A DNA stretch of 64,000 nt from Candidatus Poribacteria bacterium (lineage in GTDB: Bacteria; Poribacteria; WGA-4E; GCA-2687025): assembly GCA_018644665.1 (NCBI GenBank), contig JABGQA010000115.1, positions 62,001 to 126,000 of the forward strand, written 5' to 3'. A program made the translations under genes and the position numbers. The notes beneath the pieces were generated by a model. It saw only the letters and a program-made list of their open reading frames with translations, was not told where the DNA came from and ran no database searches. How positions within the stretch are numbered: position 1 is the stretch's first letter; each line of letters starts with the position of its first letter. Positions 34,244-43,386 of this stretch are shown here, piece after piece.

Positions 34244-35050
34244 ATGTTGGAGCTGTCCGACGCGGAGATCGCCTGCGGGAGTATGACGGACGCCACGCTC
34301 GCCGAGGCCGCGCGACGCGTTCGTGAGGCGGGGTATGTCGCGCTCGACCGCGCGGTACCGACGGAGTTCGTCGCAGAACTCCGCACGGCGTTCGACCGCG
34401 AGTTGACGAAGGCGCGCGACGCAGACCCCGCCGCCCTGGAGAATTCCAAGGGCCACTACGGGGTATCCCCGCTACTGGATGCGCCCTTCCTGAACCCCTT
34501 AGTCATCGAGAACCCGTTCGCCATGCAGGTCATGCGCGCCACGATGGGCGAGCGCATCTTCTCGTACCTGCCGTACGGGTGTAACACCTCGTGGCCGGGG
34601 TCGGGCGTGCAGGGCCTGCACCGGGACACAGGTCATCTCTTCCCGGAGCTAACCACGCCGCTGCCGATGTCGCTCGCGGTGGTGAACATCCCGCTGGTCG
34701 ACTTCACCGAGGAGAACGGCGCTACCGAGGCGTGGCCAGGATCGCATCTCATCGTCGACCCACCGGACGTCGCGTCCATCTCGCTGGAGGAACGCGTCGC
34801 GCACATGCCATCGGTGCGGCTCACCGCGCCTGTCGGGTCGCTCATCGTGCGCGACCTGCGCTGCTGGCATCGCGGCATGCCGAACCGCACACAGACCATC
34901 CGCACGATGACCGCGCTCGTGTACTTCCGCGCGTTGCATCACCTGCCGGACGACGCGAACGTCTTCCGATCGATCCCGGCCGCTGTCACGGCGAAGCTGT
35001 CTGAGGAAGCGCAGGCGATGTACCGGCATCACCGCATCGAGGCTAGCTGA
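34244..35050 (+). CDS. phytanoyl-CoA dioxygenase (PhyH) family protein
   Basis: 268 aa. Fe(II)/2-oxoglutarate oxygenase motifs: HxD in 'GLHRDTGHLF' (about residues 126-128) and distal His in 'LRCWHRGMPNRT', with Arg nearby for the oxoglutarate. 'ATEAWPGSHL' is the family's typical loop. There is no signal peptide. It lies 21 nt after the M55 peptidase. The natural substrate cannot be named. The family includes enzymes acting on acyl-CoAs and small metabolites such as ectoine. Confidence 0.87.
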   Translation: MLELSDAEIACGSMTDATLAEAARRVREAGYVALDRAVPTEFVAELRTAFDRELTKARDADPAALENSKGHYGVSPLLDAPFLNPLVIENPFAMQVMRATMGERIFSYLPYGCNTSWPGSGVQGLHRDTGHLFPELTTPLPMSLAVVNIPLVDFTEENGATEAWPGSHLIVDPPDVASISLEERVAHMPSVRLTAPVGSLIVRDLRCWHRGMPNRTQTIRTMTALVYFRALHHLPDDANVFRSIPAAVTAKLSEEAQAMYRHHRIEAS

Positions 35051-35092
35051 CAGCGTCGGCTTGCAGGGCAGGTTGCGAGTCGGATGGCATCG

Positions 35093-36880
35093 TCAGGCGT
35101 GGCTGGGCGGCTCGGGGACGCCTGCGTGCTCGTTGGCGTCGTGGGAGGGCGATATCGGCAACGTCACGTGGAACGATGCGCCACGTCCTGACTCCGAGTC
35201 GAGACCGATGGTTCCCGCGAGTCGGTCGACGATCGCCTTCGAGATGGCGAGGCCTAGCCCGGCGCCTCCGTGGGCGCGTGTGGCGGATCCGTCGACCTGC
35301 ATGAACTTGCCGAAAATGTGCTCGCGCGCGGCCTCCGGCACCCCGTCGCCGCGGTCTTGGACTGTGATGCGGATGTCGTCGTCGCGCGCCTCGACAGCGA
35401 GGGTGATCTCGGTGCCCTCGGGCGAGAACTTGGCGGCGTTGGATAGGAGATTCGCGAGGACCTGTAGCAGTCTGTCGGCGTCGGCGCGGACGTACGTGCG
35501 CGACTCCAGGTGGTCCTCGAGGCGGATGTGGGAGCCATGCCGCTGGGCGTACTGGTCGTTGGCGTCGAGGGCCATGCGCAGGAGCGCGCTCACATCCACC
35601 AGGTCCATGTTGAACGCCATTTGCCCGGCCTCGATCTGGCTGATGTCGAGGATGTCGTCCACGATCCTCACGAGGCGATGGCCGTTGTCGTAGGCGATGC
35701 TCAGGAGCGACTCCGCGGCCTCCGGTACCTCGCCGGCCGCCCCTGCAGTCACCAACTCCAGCGCCCCCTGAATCGACGTCAACGGTGTCCGCAGCTCGTG
35801 GCTTACCGTCGCGATGAACTCCTCTTTCAAGCGCTCGATCTCGCGGCGCTGGGTGATGTCGCGGAAGATGCCACGAATGGTGAAAGGGCCGTCCCGGAGG
35901 ATCCGGGCGCTCAGGTGCCCCTCGATGCTTACGACGCGCCCGTCCTTGGTGGCAAAGTCGCACTCGACGCGGGTCCCTGCGGGGTTGACCGCCAAGTTGG
36001 CCGTCGCGCGCATCACCACGTCGAGATGTTGCGGAGCCACGATGTCCGCCAGTCTGAGAATGGACAGTTCGTCGTCGTCGTACCCCAGCGTCGCGCCCCA
36101 TGCGGTGTTGAAGTAGACGAACCGGCCGTCGGCGTAGAAGCTCGCGATGAGGTCGTGCGCGTTCTCGAACAGGTCGCGGTAGCGGCCTTCGGTTTCTCCG
36201 AGCGCCTCCAAGCTCTTGCGGAGTTCTCTCTCCGCCTCCTCCGCCAGGTTCCGCGAACGGTCACTGTCCTCGAGGGCGTCCTGCAGTTCAGTTGCGCGCA
36301 GTTCGTCTGCGTGCCGTAGGTGCTCCACGCGCGTGAGCATGCGCACGCGCACGACGTGGACGACTATCCCGAGGAGGGCCGAGGCCACGATAACGAACCG
36401 GTGCTCCGCCACATCCGGCAACGCTTGCGCGACGGCGCCCGACGCCACCCACGCCGAGATCGCTGCCGTCATGGCAGCGAGCATCCACGGCGTGGACAGG
36501 AAGAAGAAGCCGACTCCCACGAGCATTGGGAGCACGGTCAGCGCCTCGTGCGCGTCCCGCAGCAGCACGACGCGGGTATACACGTTGGTGAGCATGAGGA
36601 TGTTGATGGCGGCCGCGAGGGGATGCGTGCAAACGGACGGACGAGCGATGCGCCCCACGAACCACCACATCGCCAACACCATGGCGACAGTGGCGCCCTC
36701 CAAGGCCACGATATAGGCGCCCTGCGGGCGTGGGAGCGAGAACCAGTGGCTGAGCGCAAAGCCCACGTACAGCAGGGCCAAGGCGAGGAGCACCGGCCGT
36801 AGGCTGTCGTGCAGCGCGCCCGCAAGGGCCGCACGTACCCGCTCGCGAGGCGCTTCGATGTTGTTTTCCCGCCGTGGCAT
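35093..36880 (-). CDS. membrane sensor histidine kinase (PAS-HisKA-HATPase)
   Basis: 595 aa. About six N-terminal transmembrane helices (residues about 28-178), a coiled coil (185-228), a PAS domain (about 230-345, 'RYRDLFENAHDLIASFYADG' region, ending 'GIFRDITQRREIE'), then HisKA with phospho-acceptor H361 ('VSHELRTPL') and an HATPase domain with N box ('LANLLSNAAKFS'), G1 ('VQDRGDGVP') and G2 ('GAGLGLAIS'). No receiver domain or response regulator is nearby, so it is an orphan. It is convergent with the PhyH gene and divergent from GH31. Confidence 0.92.
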   Translation of the reverse strand: MPRRENNIEAPRERVRAALAGALHDSLRPVLLALALLYVGFALSHWFSLPRPQGAYIVALEGATVAMVLAMWWFVGRIARPSVCTHPLAAAINILMLTNVYTRVVLLRDAHEALTVLPMLVGVGFFFLSTPWMLAAMTAAISAWVASGAVAQALPDVAEHRFVIVASALLGIVVHVVRVRMLTRVEHLRHADELRATELQDALEDSDRSRNLAEEAERELRKSLEALGETEGRYRDLFENAHDLIASFYADGRFVYFNTAWGATLGYDDDELSILRLADIVAPQHLDVVMRATANLAVNPAGTRVECDFATKDGRVVSIEGHLSARILRDGPFTIRGIFRDITQRREIERLKEEFIATVSHELRTPLTSIQGALELVTAGAAGEVPEAAESLLSIAYDNGHRLVRIVDDILDISQIEAGQMAFNMDLVDVSALLRMALDANDQYAQRHGSHIRLEDHLESRTYVRADADRLLQVLANLLSNAAKFSPEGTEITLAVEARDDDIRITVQDRGDGVPEAAREHIFGKFMQVDGSATRAHGGAGLGLAISKAIVDRLAGTIGLDSESGRGASFHVTLPISPSHDANEHAGVPEPPSHA

Positions 36881-37032
36881 GCGTGCCGTCCCCCGGCCTC
36901 AGATGCATTGTATCTCTTCCGACCGGCTTGCGCCCGGAGAGCGTGTCGCGGCGCCGTTGGGGTGGGCGTGCGAAGGCGATACCATGCGCGAATCCGCACG
37001 CGACCCGCGACATCACATGGCAAGAGAACGCG

Positions 37033-39030
37033 ATGATCGATTGGACTGAATTGCATCCCGGAGTCTGGCGCGCGCGGGTTGGCGCGTCGTCGTCGTTTAC
37101 GCCCCTTGACCTGGTTGGGGCGACGCCACGGGAGGATGGGCTGGCGGAGCTCCGCGGGGCGCCGTTCCCGTTCGCCGGCCCGTCGCCCTCGGTGATTGGC
37201 GTGACGGAGTGCTGTACTGCGCTTCGGTTCCCGCTCGCCCCGGAGGAGCGCATCTACGGGTTCGGCCTGCACTTCAACCGGTTGAACCACCGTGGGAACG
37301 TGATGCGCCTACAGGTGGATCACTACGGCGGCCGCGACGACGGACGCTCACACGCGTCGATGCCGTTCTACGTGTCGAGCGACGGCTACGCGGTCCTGCT
37401 GAACACCGCGCGCGTCGCCACCGCCCACATCGGCACGTCAGTGCGCAAGGATGACCCCGACCGACCCCCGTCGCGAGACCGCAACACTGACCGGGAATGG
37501 GACGCGCTTCCTCCTGCGGATGCCGTCGAGATGGCCGTGCCGGCCGGCGGGGTCGAGGCGTTCGTGTTCGCCGGGCCGACTGCTCTGGACGCCGTGCGCC
37601 GATACAACCTGTTCTGCGGCGGCGGCGTACTGCCGCCACGTTGGGCGCTCGGGTTCTGGCACCGCGTGCCGACGCTCTACACCGACGAGCAGATCGACGC
37701 GGAGGTCGCGGAATTCGAGGCGCGCGGGTACCCGCTCCAGGTCGTCGGGCTGGAACCAGGATGGCACAGCAAGGCGTATCCGTGCACGTACGAATGGGAC
37801 GCCTCCCGGTTCCCGGAGCCTGGCGCGTTCGTCGACCGCATGACGGACAAGGGCATCCGTGTGAATCTGTGGGAAAACGCGTACGTGTCGCCCGACGCTC
37901 CGATCCACGACGCACTGGAGCCGCTGTCGGGATCGCACATGGTATGGGGCGGCATCGTCCCGGACTACACGCTGCCGGAAGCGCGCGGAATTCTGGCGGG
38001 CCAACACCGTCGCGAGCACGCCGACATCGGCGTGTCGGGCTACAAGCTGGACGAATGCGACGGGCACGACCACTGGCTCTGGCCCGCGCACGCGACGTTC
38101 CCGTCGGGACACACCGGCGAGGAGATGCGCCAGACGTACGGCCTCCAGCTCCAAACGCTCACCGACGGCGTATTCCGTGATGCCGGTCAGCGGACGTTCG
38201 GACTGACGCGGGCATCGTACACGGGAGCCTCGTCGTTGCCGTACGCGCTCTACTCGGACTACTACGACCATCGCGCCTTCGTGACGGCGCTGTGCAACTG
38301 TGGGTTCTCGGGACTGTTGTGGTCGCCCGAGATACGCAGCGCGGGCGACGCGGAGGAGTGGGCGCGACGGATGCAGACGGTGTGCTTCTCGCCCGTCGCC
38401 ATGCTCAACGCCTGGGCCAGCGGCACGAAGCCGTGGAGCTATCCGGAGATCGAAGACGCGATCCGCGAGGTGATGCGTCTGCGCATCCGGCTGATCCCGT
38501 ATCTCTACACGGCGTTCGCTCGCTACCACTTCGACGGCACGCCGCCGTTCCGGTCGACCGTGCTCGAAGAGGGCGACGTGAGCGATCGATCCGACCAATA
38601 CATGATGGGCGACTCGCTTCTCGTCGCCCCCCTGTTCCGAGGCGAAACGGAACGGGAAGTCGAGTTCCCCACCGGCTCGTGGTACGACTTCTACACGGGC
38701 GAGCACGCAGGCGACGGCGGCGCGCACACCGTCTCGGCTCCTCTGGAACGCATCCCGTTGTTCGTGCGGGACGGCGGCCTCATACCTATGGCGCAGGACG
38801 ACGGCGACGGTCTGGACATTCGGTATTACGGTACGGCGCCGCACGCCTCATACCGCTACTACATGGACGACGGCGAGACGTATGCCTACGAGCGGGGCGA
38901 GTACGCGTGGGCGACGCTCGAAGCCACCGGCGACGCGAACGACTTCACGGCAACCGTCGTGGCGCCTCCGAGCGGGCAGGCGGACGACCTGCGCGGGGCC
39001 GTGTGGCACATGATGACGTCCGGCGGGTGA
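37033..39030 (+). CDS. glycoside hydrolase family 31
   Basis: 665 aa from ATG 37033. The frame is open from 36874, but that part overlaps the kinase start and looks noncoding. The N-terminal beta domain is followed by a TIM barrel with 'PPRWALGFWHRVPTLYT' and 'GLEPGWHS'. The nucleophile segment is 'GYKLDECDG' (D340), as in GH31 alpha-glucosidases/xylosidases. The usual acid/base stretch is 'ALYSDYYDHRAF' rather than the common 'WSGD' form. No signal peptide, so oligosaccharides are probably cleaved inside the cell. Its stop is 10 nt from the convergent aldolase gene. Confidence 0.88.
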   Translation: MIDWTELHPGVWRARVGASSSFTPLDLVGATPREDGLAELRGAPFPFAGPSPSVIGVTECCTALRFPLAPEERIYGFGLHFNRLNHRGNVMRLQVDHYGGRDDGRSHASMPFYVSSDGYAVLLNTARVATAHIGTSVRKDDPDRPPSRDRNTDREWDALPPADAVEMAVPAGGVEAFVFAGPTALDAVRRYNLFCGGGVLPPRWALGFWHRVPTLYTDEQIDAEVAEFEARGYPLQVVGLEPGWHSKAYPCTYEWDASRFPEPGAFVDRMTDKGIRVNLWENAYVSPDAPIHDALEPLSGSHMVWGGIVPDYTLPEARGILAGQHRREHADIGVSGYKLDECDGHDHWLWPAHATFPSGHTGEEMRQTYGLQLQTLTDGVFRDAGQRTFGLTRASYTGASSLPYALYSDYYDHRAFVTALCNCGFSGLLWSPEIRSAGDAEEWARRMQTVCFSPVAMLNAWASGTKPWSYPEIEDAIREVMRLRIRLIPYLYTAFARYHFDGTPPFRSTVLEEGDVSDRSDQYMMGDSLLVAPLFRGETEREVEFPTGSWYDFYTGEHAGDGGAHTVSAPLERIPLFVRDGGLIPMAQDDGDGLDIRYYGTAPHASYRYYMDDGETYAYERGEYAWATLEATGDANDFTATVVAPPSGQADDLRGAVWHMMTSGG

Positions 39031-39040
39031 GCGCGTCAGG

Positions 39041-39820
39041 CTACTCGCCGGAGGGGTCGCGCAGGCCCGCGATGCCTTCGGCGAGCGCGTTTCGGTAGAG
39101 AACGCTGTCGCGCTGGTACGCCAGGCATCGGAAGCCCTGCGCCATCAGCGCGCGGCCCTGCTCGACATCGCTCGCCATGAACCCGGCGGCCTTGCCGTGT
39201 CGGGCGCAGGCGTCGAGGACGCGGGCGACGGCATCCGTGTAGCGGGCGTCCGAGAACTGTCCGGGGATGCCCATCGACGTCGTCAGGTCGTAGTGGCCGA
39301 TCCACAAGACGTCCACGCCGTCGACGGCGGCGATCGCGTCGACATCTTCGAGGCCCGCGACGGACTCCACCTGCGCGATCACGAGGCCCTCGTCGTTCGC
39401 GGCGCGTATCTTCTCGGCGATGTCTCCGCCTGAGTAGTCGTCGTGAGCGACGCTGAACGCCGTCCCGCGTCGGCCGTCGGGCGGGTACTTCGCGCACTCG
39501 ACGATCTTGCGCGCCTGCTCCGCGCTCTCGACCATCGGGGCCATGATGCCCATCGCGCCGACGTCGAGAATCCGTGCGATGAAGTGGTACTCCGTCGCGG
39601 GGACGCGCACGGCGGGGACGAGGTCGCCGAAGCGCGCCGTCGCCATCAGCGTGCGCATCGTCTCGACCGTCCAGCCGGTGTGCTCCATGTCGTACACGAC
39701 GAAGTCCGCGCCGGCGTCGGCGGCGAGGCGCGCGAGCGCCGTCGCGGGGAACTCGAACGCCATCGTCCCGACGGCGACACCACCCGCGGCCAGGGCGCGC
39801 TTAACCTTGTTCTCCCTCAC
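39041..39820 (-). CDS. HpcH/HpaI-family aldolase
   Basis: 259 aa. The class II pyruvate aldolase fold is seen in 'VYDMEHTGWTVETMRTL', 'VPATEYHFIARILDVGAMG' (conserved Arg/metal region), 'MAPMVESAEQARKIV' (Glu metal ligand), 'AQVESVAGLEDVDAIA' and 'LWIGHYDLTTSMG' (Asp ligand). It cleaves or forms 2-keto-3-deoxy sugar acids or 4-hydroxy-2-oxoacids. It is downstream of a D-2-hydroxyacid dehydrogenase with an 8-nt gap, a logical pair for making and then reducing or oxidising 2-oxoacids. Confidence 0.92.
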   Translation of the reverse strand: MRENKVKRALAAGGVAVGTMAFEFPATALARLAADAGADFVVYDMEHTGWTVETMRTLMATARFGDLVPAVRVPATEYHFIARILDVGAMGIMAPMVESAEQARKIVECAKYPPDGRRGTAFSVAHDDYSGGDIAEKIRAANDEGLVIAQVESVAGLEDVDAIAAVDGVDVLWIGHYDLTTSMGIPGQFSDARYTDAVARVLDACARHGKAAGFMASDVEQGRALMAQGFRCLAYQRDSVLYRNALAEGIAGLRDPSGE

Positions 39821-39828
39821 GGCGTCTC

Positions 39829-40866
39829 CTATCGGCTTGCGTAGCGTTTGAGCTGGTCCTGCATTCGCGGGTCGGCGAGCACGTCGCGGTTAACGACGTT
39901 CGTCGGCGGCCTTCCAGCGGCGACGTCCACGATGGCCGCGCACGCGCTGCGGCCGACGCCTCGGAAGCACTCGTCAGTCCAGCAGACGGCGTGTGGCGTC
40001 AGGATGACGTTGTCCAGCGAGAGGATCGGATCGTCCGCGTCGGGCGGCTCGGGGTCGAACACGTCGAGCGCGGCTCCCTGAATCGTGCGCTTGCGCAACG
40101 CGTCCACCAGGGACGGCTGATGCACGATCGGCCCGCGGGCGACGTTGATGAGATACGCCGTCGGTTTCATGCGACTCAGGCGAGACGCGTCGATGAGATG
40201 TCGAGTCTCATCGGTAAGCTGGCAGGTGATGCAGACGAAGTCCGCCTCGCCCAGCAAAGCGTCGAGATCGACGAGCTCCGCCCCAGCGGCCTGCGCCTGC
40301 GCGGCGTCGGCGTAGGGATCGTGGGCGATGTACCGCATGCCGAACGGTCGCGCCAGGTCGCACAGCTCGCGACCGATGTTGCCGAGCCCGATGATTCCCA
40401 GGACGCGCCCGGAGAGACCCATGCCCATGTGGTCTGCGCGGTCGGCCCACCGGCCTTCGCGCGTCAGCTTGTCCTTGATGTGCAGCTTGTGCGCAAGCGC
40501 CAGGATGAGCGCCAGCGCCGAGGAGGCCACCGGGCGGCGAACGCCGTCGGGCGTGATCGTCAGCAGCACGGCGTTGCGGGTGCACGCCTCGACGTCCACC
40601 CGGTCGTACCCCACGCCGAATCGGGCGACGATGCTCAGGTTGTGGACGCCGGCCAGTGTCTCGGCCGTCACGCCGCAGCCGAGGACGAACAGTGCGTCGT
40701 ACTCCGCCGCCTGATCCGCGCGGATGGTGTCCACGCGCTCCGCGAGAAACTCCCACTCGACGCCGTCAACGGCCTCCAGAATGTCCAGGCCGATGCCGTC
40801 CGCTCCGAGCGTGTCTCGGTGCGGCAGCAGGTCGCGCGTGACTCCGACGCGGAACGATACAGGCAT
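39829..40866 (-). CDS. D-2-hydroxyacid dehydrogenase (phosphoglycerate-dehydrogenase-like)
   Basis: 345 aa. NAD-binding motif 'IIGLGNIGRELCDL', with catalytic Arg in 'INVARGPIV', Glu in 'VFDPEPPDADDP' and His in 'ILTPHAVCWTDE', the standard triad. There is no ACT domain, so it is probably not SerA for serine synthesis but a related catabolic dehydrogenase such as for glyoxylate, hydroxypyruvate or sugar acids. It is in a two-gene operon with the HpcH aldolase. Confidence 0.9.
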   Translation of the reverse strand: MPVSFRVGVTRDLLPHRDTLGADGIGLDILEAVDGVEWEFLAERVDTIRADQAAEYDALFVLGCGVTAETLAGVHNLSIVARFGVGYDRVDVEACTRNAVLLTITPDGVRRPVASSALALILALAHKLHIKDKLTREGRWADRADHMGMGLSGRVLGIIGLGNIGRELCDLARPFGMRYIAHDPYADAAQAQAAGAELVDLDALLGEADFVCITCQLTDETRHLIDASRLSRMKPTAYLINVARGPIVHQPSLVDALRKRTIQGAALDVFDPEPPDADDPILSLDNVILTPHAVCWTDECFRGVGRSACAAIVDVAAGRPPTNVVNRDVLADPRMQDQLKRYASR

Positions 40867-40933
40867 GTGGCGCCCGTCTTGTGGCTGTGTGCGAATCCGT
40901 GCGACCCGCTAAGCTTAGCAATCTTGCGTGTTC

Positions 40934-40947
40934 GTGACACGTGTCAC
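40934..40947. promoter_or_regulatory. perfect 14-bp palindrome upstream of orphan kinase
   Basis: GTGACACGTGTCAC is a perfect inverted repeat 76 bp before the kinase start, just upstream of an extended -10. A 13-of-14 copy (GTGACAGGTGTCAC) lies at 41030-41043, overlapping codons 3-7 of the kinase. It may be a dimeric regulator site. Confidence 0.45.
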
Positions 40948-40974
40948 AGCCGCCGTGCGCGTTCACGGCGCTCG

Positions 40975-40983
40975 TGCTATAAC
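40975..40983 (+). promoter_or_regulatory. extended -10 promoter element
   Basis: TGCTATAAC matches the extended -10 form TGnTATAAT with one difference at the last base, 40 bp before the kinase start codon. No good -35 is seen, as is usual for extended -10 promoters. Confidence 0.45.
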
Positions 40984-41022
40984 GCAGGCTAGGCTCCGTC
41001 CGCCACGGGTAGGGACGCGCAC

Positions 41023-42609
41023 ATGCACTGTGACAGGTGTCACCGGCACATCGCCTTGGCCACGAAGACCTGTCCACATTGCGGGATTCGTCTTCTCACC
41101 GCCGCGCATGGCGCCCTGCCGAGGGCGTCGTGCCTCCTTCCCGAGGGGCTGAGCGCCGCAGAGGAGTTCGATCGACTGGTCGAGATTGTGGCGGACGCGG
41201 ACGGCGCTCCGCCCTGCGTCCGCGGGGCCGCCCTGCTCCTTGGTGAGGCGGCGCACCCCGACGAGCGAGGCGTGGACGCGCTCGCGTCCCTGCTCGATTC
41301 TTCCAGCAAGATGACGCAGCTCTGCGCGATCGGGTCGCTCCGACGGCTTGGCCCACGCGCGCGGGGAGCCGTTCCCGGCCTGGTCCGGCGGCTAGTGACG
41401 AAGAGTCGTACCGTGCTCGGAGCCGCTGTGATGGCGTTGGAAGCGATCGACCCGAACGCGCCCGTGCCCGCGTCCTTCGTGGCGGGGATGTTGGCGATGG
41501 CGGAGACGTCCCTGCAGCATGCCTTCGACCATGTGTCGACAGGGACCGCGTTCGTCGACGACGCGGGCCGCCTGATCCGTTCGAATCGGGCATTCCGGGA
41601 GATCGCCGAAGCCATTGGCGCTGACCCGTACGGGCTGCTCCACGAACATCTCCTGCGCCTCGGCATGTTAGACAGCGTGGAAGTGTGGAACGACCTTGTC
41701 GCGGGGAAGACCGAAGCGGTCACCGCGGAACGGCGACTGCCGCGCGACGATCCAGGCGGCAAGTGGATCAGCGTACGAGCGACACGCGGGGCCGACGCGC
41801 ACGGCGAATTCCTCTACGTGCTACTCGGTCTGGACGATGTTACCGAGCGACGAGGCCGCGAAGAGGACATCCGCGAGGCGAACGAACGGCTGACGCAGGA
41901 ACTCGCGACACGGCGGGAAGCGGAGGAAGCGCTGCTCGCGGCGGCCGAGGACCGTCGCGGGCTGACGCAGAAGATCCTGACGGCGCAGGAAGACGAGCGA
42001 CGCCGCATCTCCCGCGAATTGCATGACCAGATCGGATCCGCGTTGACGGCGGTGCTGGTGGGCATACGTCCTCTCGACGATGTGCGGTCGCCCGACGAGA
42101 TCACGGAGCGCGCCTCCGAATTGCGTCTCATCACCACACAGGCGCTCAACGACATCCGCGCCCTCGCATTCGACATGCGTCCAAGCTCGCTGGACCATAT
42201 GGGGCTCGCCGCGACCCTGGCACAGGACGCCGTGCGTTTCCGCGAGCGTCTCGGGATCGACGTCGATTTCCACCGTGACGAGACCGCGGAGGGCCGCCTT
42301 CCCCGGGACCTCGAAACCGCCGTCTATCGCGCGACGCACACCGCGCTGGTCAACGTCCTGCAGCATGCCGAGGCGCGCCACGTGAGCATCCTCCTCACGC
42401 ACTCGCCGCACGACCTGTCCGTCATCGTCGAGGACGACGGCGGTGGGTTTGACGTGGACGCCGTGCTCGCGGGGCCCGTGGACGGGCGTTTTGGGTTGCT
42501 GTCGATGGAGGAGCGCATGCGGCCGTTCAGCGGGCGCGTCACCGTCGAGTCGACGCCGGATGTGGGGACCACGGTGTTCATTCAGGTGGGACTGACCGGC
42601 GACGACTAG
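41023..42609 (+). CDS. soluble NarL-type sensor histidine kinase with zinc ribbon and HEAT-like repeats
   Basis: 528 aa. Residues 3-20 hold a zinc ribbon (C3, C6, C17, C20, two CxxC knuckles). About 55-145 are HEAT-like helical repeats ('AALLLGEAAHPDERGVDAL', 'LCAIGSLRRLGPRARGAVP'). A PAS domain (about 160-278) and coiled coil follow, then HisKA_3 with H334 ('RRRISRELHDQIGSALT') and an HATPase ('TALVNVLQHAEARHV', 'VEDDGGGFDVD'). No transmembrane helix, so it is a cytoplasmic sensor. No NarL-type response regulator is in the window. An extended -10 and a palindrome lie upstream. Confidence 0.88.
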   Translation: MHCDRCHRHIALATKTCPHCGIRLLTAAHGALPRASCLLPEGLSAAEEFDRLVEIVADADGAPPCVRGAALLLGEAAHPDERGVDALASLLDSSSKMTQLCAIGSLRRLGPRARGAVPGLVRRLVTKSRTVLGAAVMALEAIDPNAPVPASFVAGMLAMAETSLQHAFDHVSTGTAFVDDAGRLIRSNRAFREIAEAIGADPYGLLHEHLLRLGMLDSVEVWNDLVAGKTEAVTAERRLPRDDPGGKWISVRATRGADAHGEFLYVLLGLDDVTERRGREEDIREANERLTQELATRREAEEALLAAAEDRRGLTQKILTAQEDERRRISRELHDQIGSALTAVLVGIRPLDDVRSPDEITERASELRLITTQALNDIRALAFDMRPSSLDHMGLAATLAQDAVRFRERLGIDVDFHRDETAEGRLPRDLETAVYRATHTALVNVLQHAEARHVSILLTHSPHDLSVIVEDDGGGFDVDAVLAGPVDGRFGLLSMEERMRPFSGRVTVESTPDVGTTVFIQVGLTGDD

Positions 42610-42624
42610 GTGAGGCGCGGCGGG

Positions 42625-43365
42625 CTACCCGTCCATGTGGCTGATGACCGCGTCCCGATGGCTCTGCACGATGAGGGTGTTTGGGTGGTCCACGCCCAAG
42701 AGTTGCTCGAATATCCGTAGCGCGCGTTCGAGGTGGCACCGTGCTCCGTCAAGATCGCCTTGGGTCGCAAGCACGTTGCCCAGGTTAGCGGTGCCCGTCG
42801 CCACTGTGGGATGGTCGCATCCGTAGGCCGCTTCATGGATTCGCACCGCGCGTTCGTAGTGGCTCCTCGCGCCGTCTAGGTCGCCCTGCGCCCGAAGTAC
42901 GCCGCCTAGGTTGCCGACGCTGGTCCCCACCGTCGGGTGGTCGGGCCCGTAGGCCGCTACCTCTATACGGAGGGCGCGTTCGTAATGGCTCTTCGCGCCG
43001 TCCAGATCGCCTTGCTTGTAAAGTACGCTGCCCAGGTTGTTGACCCGGATCGCCACGGTTGGGTGGTTCGGCCCGTAAGTCGCCTCGCCGATGCTCAACG
43101 CGCGTTCGAAGTTGCTCTTCGCGCCGTCCAGATCGCCTTGCTCGTAGAGTACGCGGCCGAGTTTGCTGCGCCGCACCGCCACGGTCGGGTGGCCCGGATC
43201 GAGGGTGCGTTCCGCGATGCGTAACGCGCGCTCGATGCGGCTCCTCGCGCCATCTAGGTCGCCCAGCGTCTGGAGAAGATCACCCAGGTTGCTAACGTAG
43301 ACAGCCACGTTGGGATGGTCGGGCCCGTGTTGTGCCTCGGCCACGCGGGCCGCGCTCTCATACAT
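42625..43365 (-). CDS. TPR domain, separated from the cyclase-NB-ARC gene by an amber codon
   Basis: 246 aa if it starts at ATG 43365. Six tetratricopeptide units of 42 residues in the 'GDLDGA...ERALRI.E...GPDHPTVA...NLG' pattern typical of NLR-like STAND proteins. It is in the same frame as the upstream cyclase-NB-ARC gene, separated by one TAG and six sense codons. The joined sequence 'LYLEVRA-*-FSDARSMYESA' reads smoothly as the start of the first TPR. So this is most likely the C-terminal sensor domain of one protein. Separate translation from 43365 is possible but has no clear ribosome site. Confidence 0.75.
   Translation of the reverse strand: MYESAARVAEAQHGPDHPNVAVYVSNLGDLLQTLGDLDGARSRIERALRIAERTLDPGHPTVAVRRSKLGRVLYEQGDLDGAKSNFERALSIGEATYGPNHPTVAIRVNNLGSVLYKQGDLDGAKSHYERALRIEVAAYGPDHPTVGTSVGNLGGVLRAQGDLDGARSHYERAVRIHEAAYGCDHPTVATGTANLGNVLATQGDLDGARCHLERALRIFEQLLGVDHPNTLIVQSHRDAVISHMDG
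42634..43263 (-). repeat. tandem 126-bp TPR-coding repeats
   Basis: Five units of 126 bp, each starting with codons for GDLDGA. The DNA of the third and fourth is especially alike, so recombination between units could change copy number. Confidence 0.75.
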
Positions 43366-43383
43366 TGAGCGGGCGTCGGAGAA

Positions 43384-43386
43384 CTA
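43384..43386 (-). other. in-frame amber codon splitting an NLR-like gene
   Basis: TAG sits in the frame shared by the cyclase-NB-ARC part (625 codons before) and the TPR part (252 codons after). A CAG or GAG codon would restore one protein of about 878 residues. TAG ends several ordinary genes here (for example at 42609 and 58765), so general recoding is unlikely. Confidence 0.8.

Noticed and set aside
37438-38844. 468-codon minus-strand open frame
   Set aside because: It mirrors the GH31 gene and is rich in Arg, His and Val in the usual shadow pattern.
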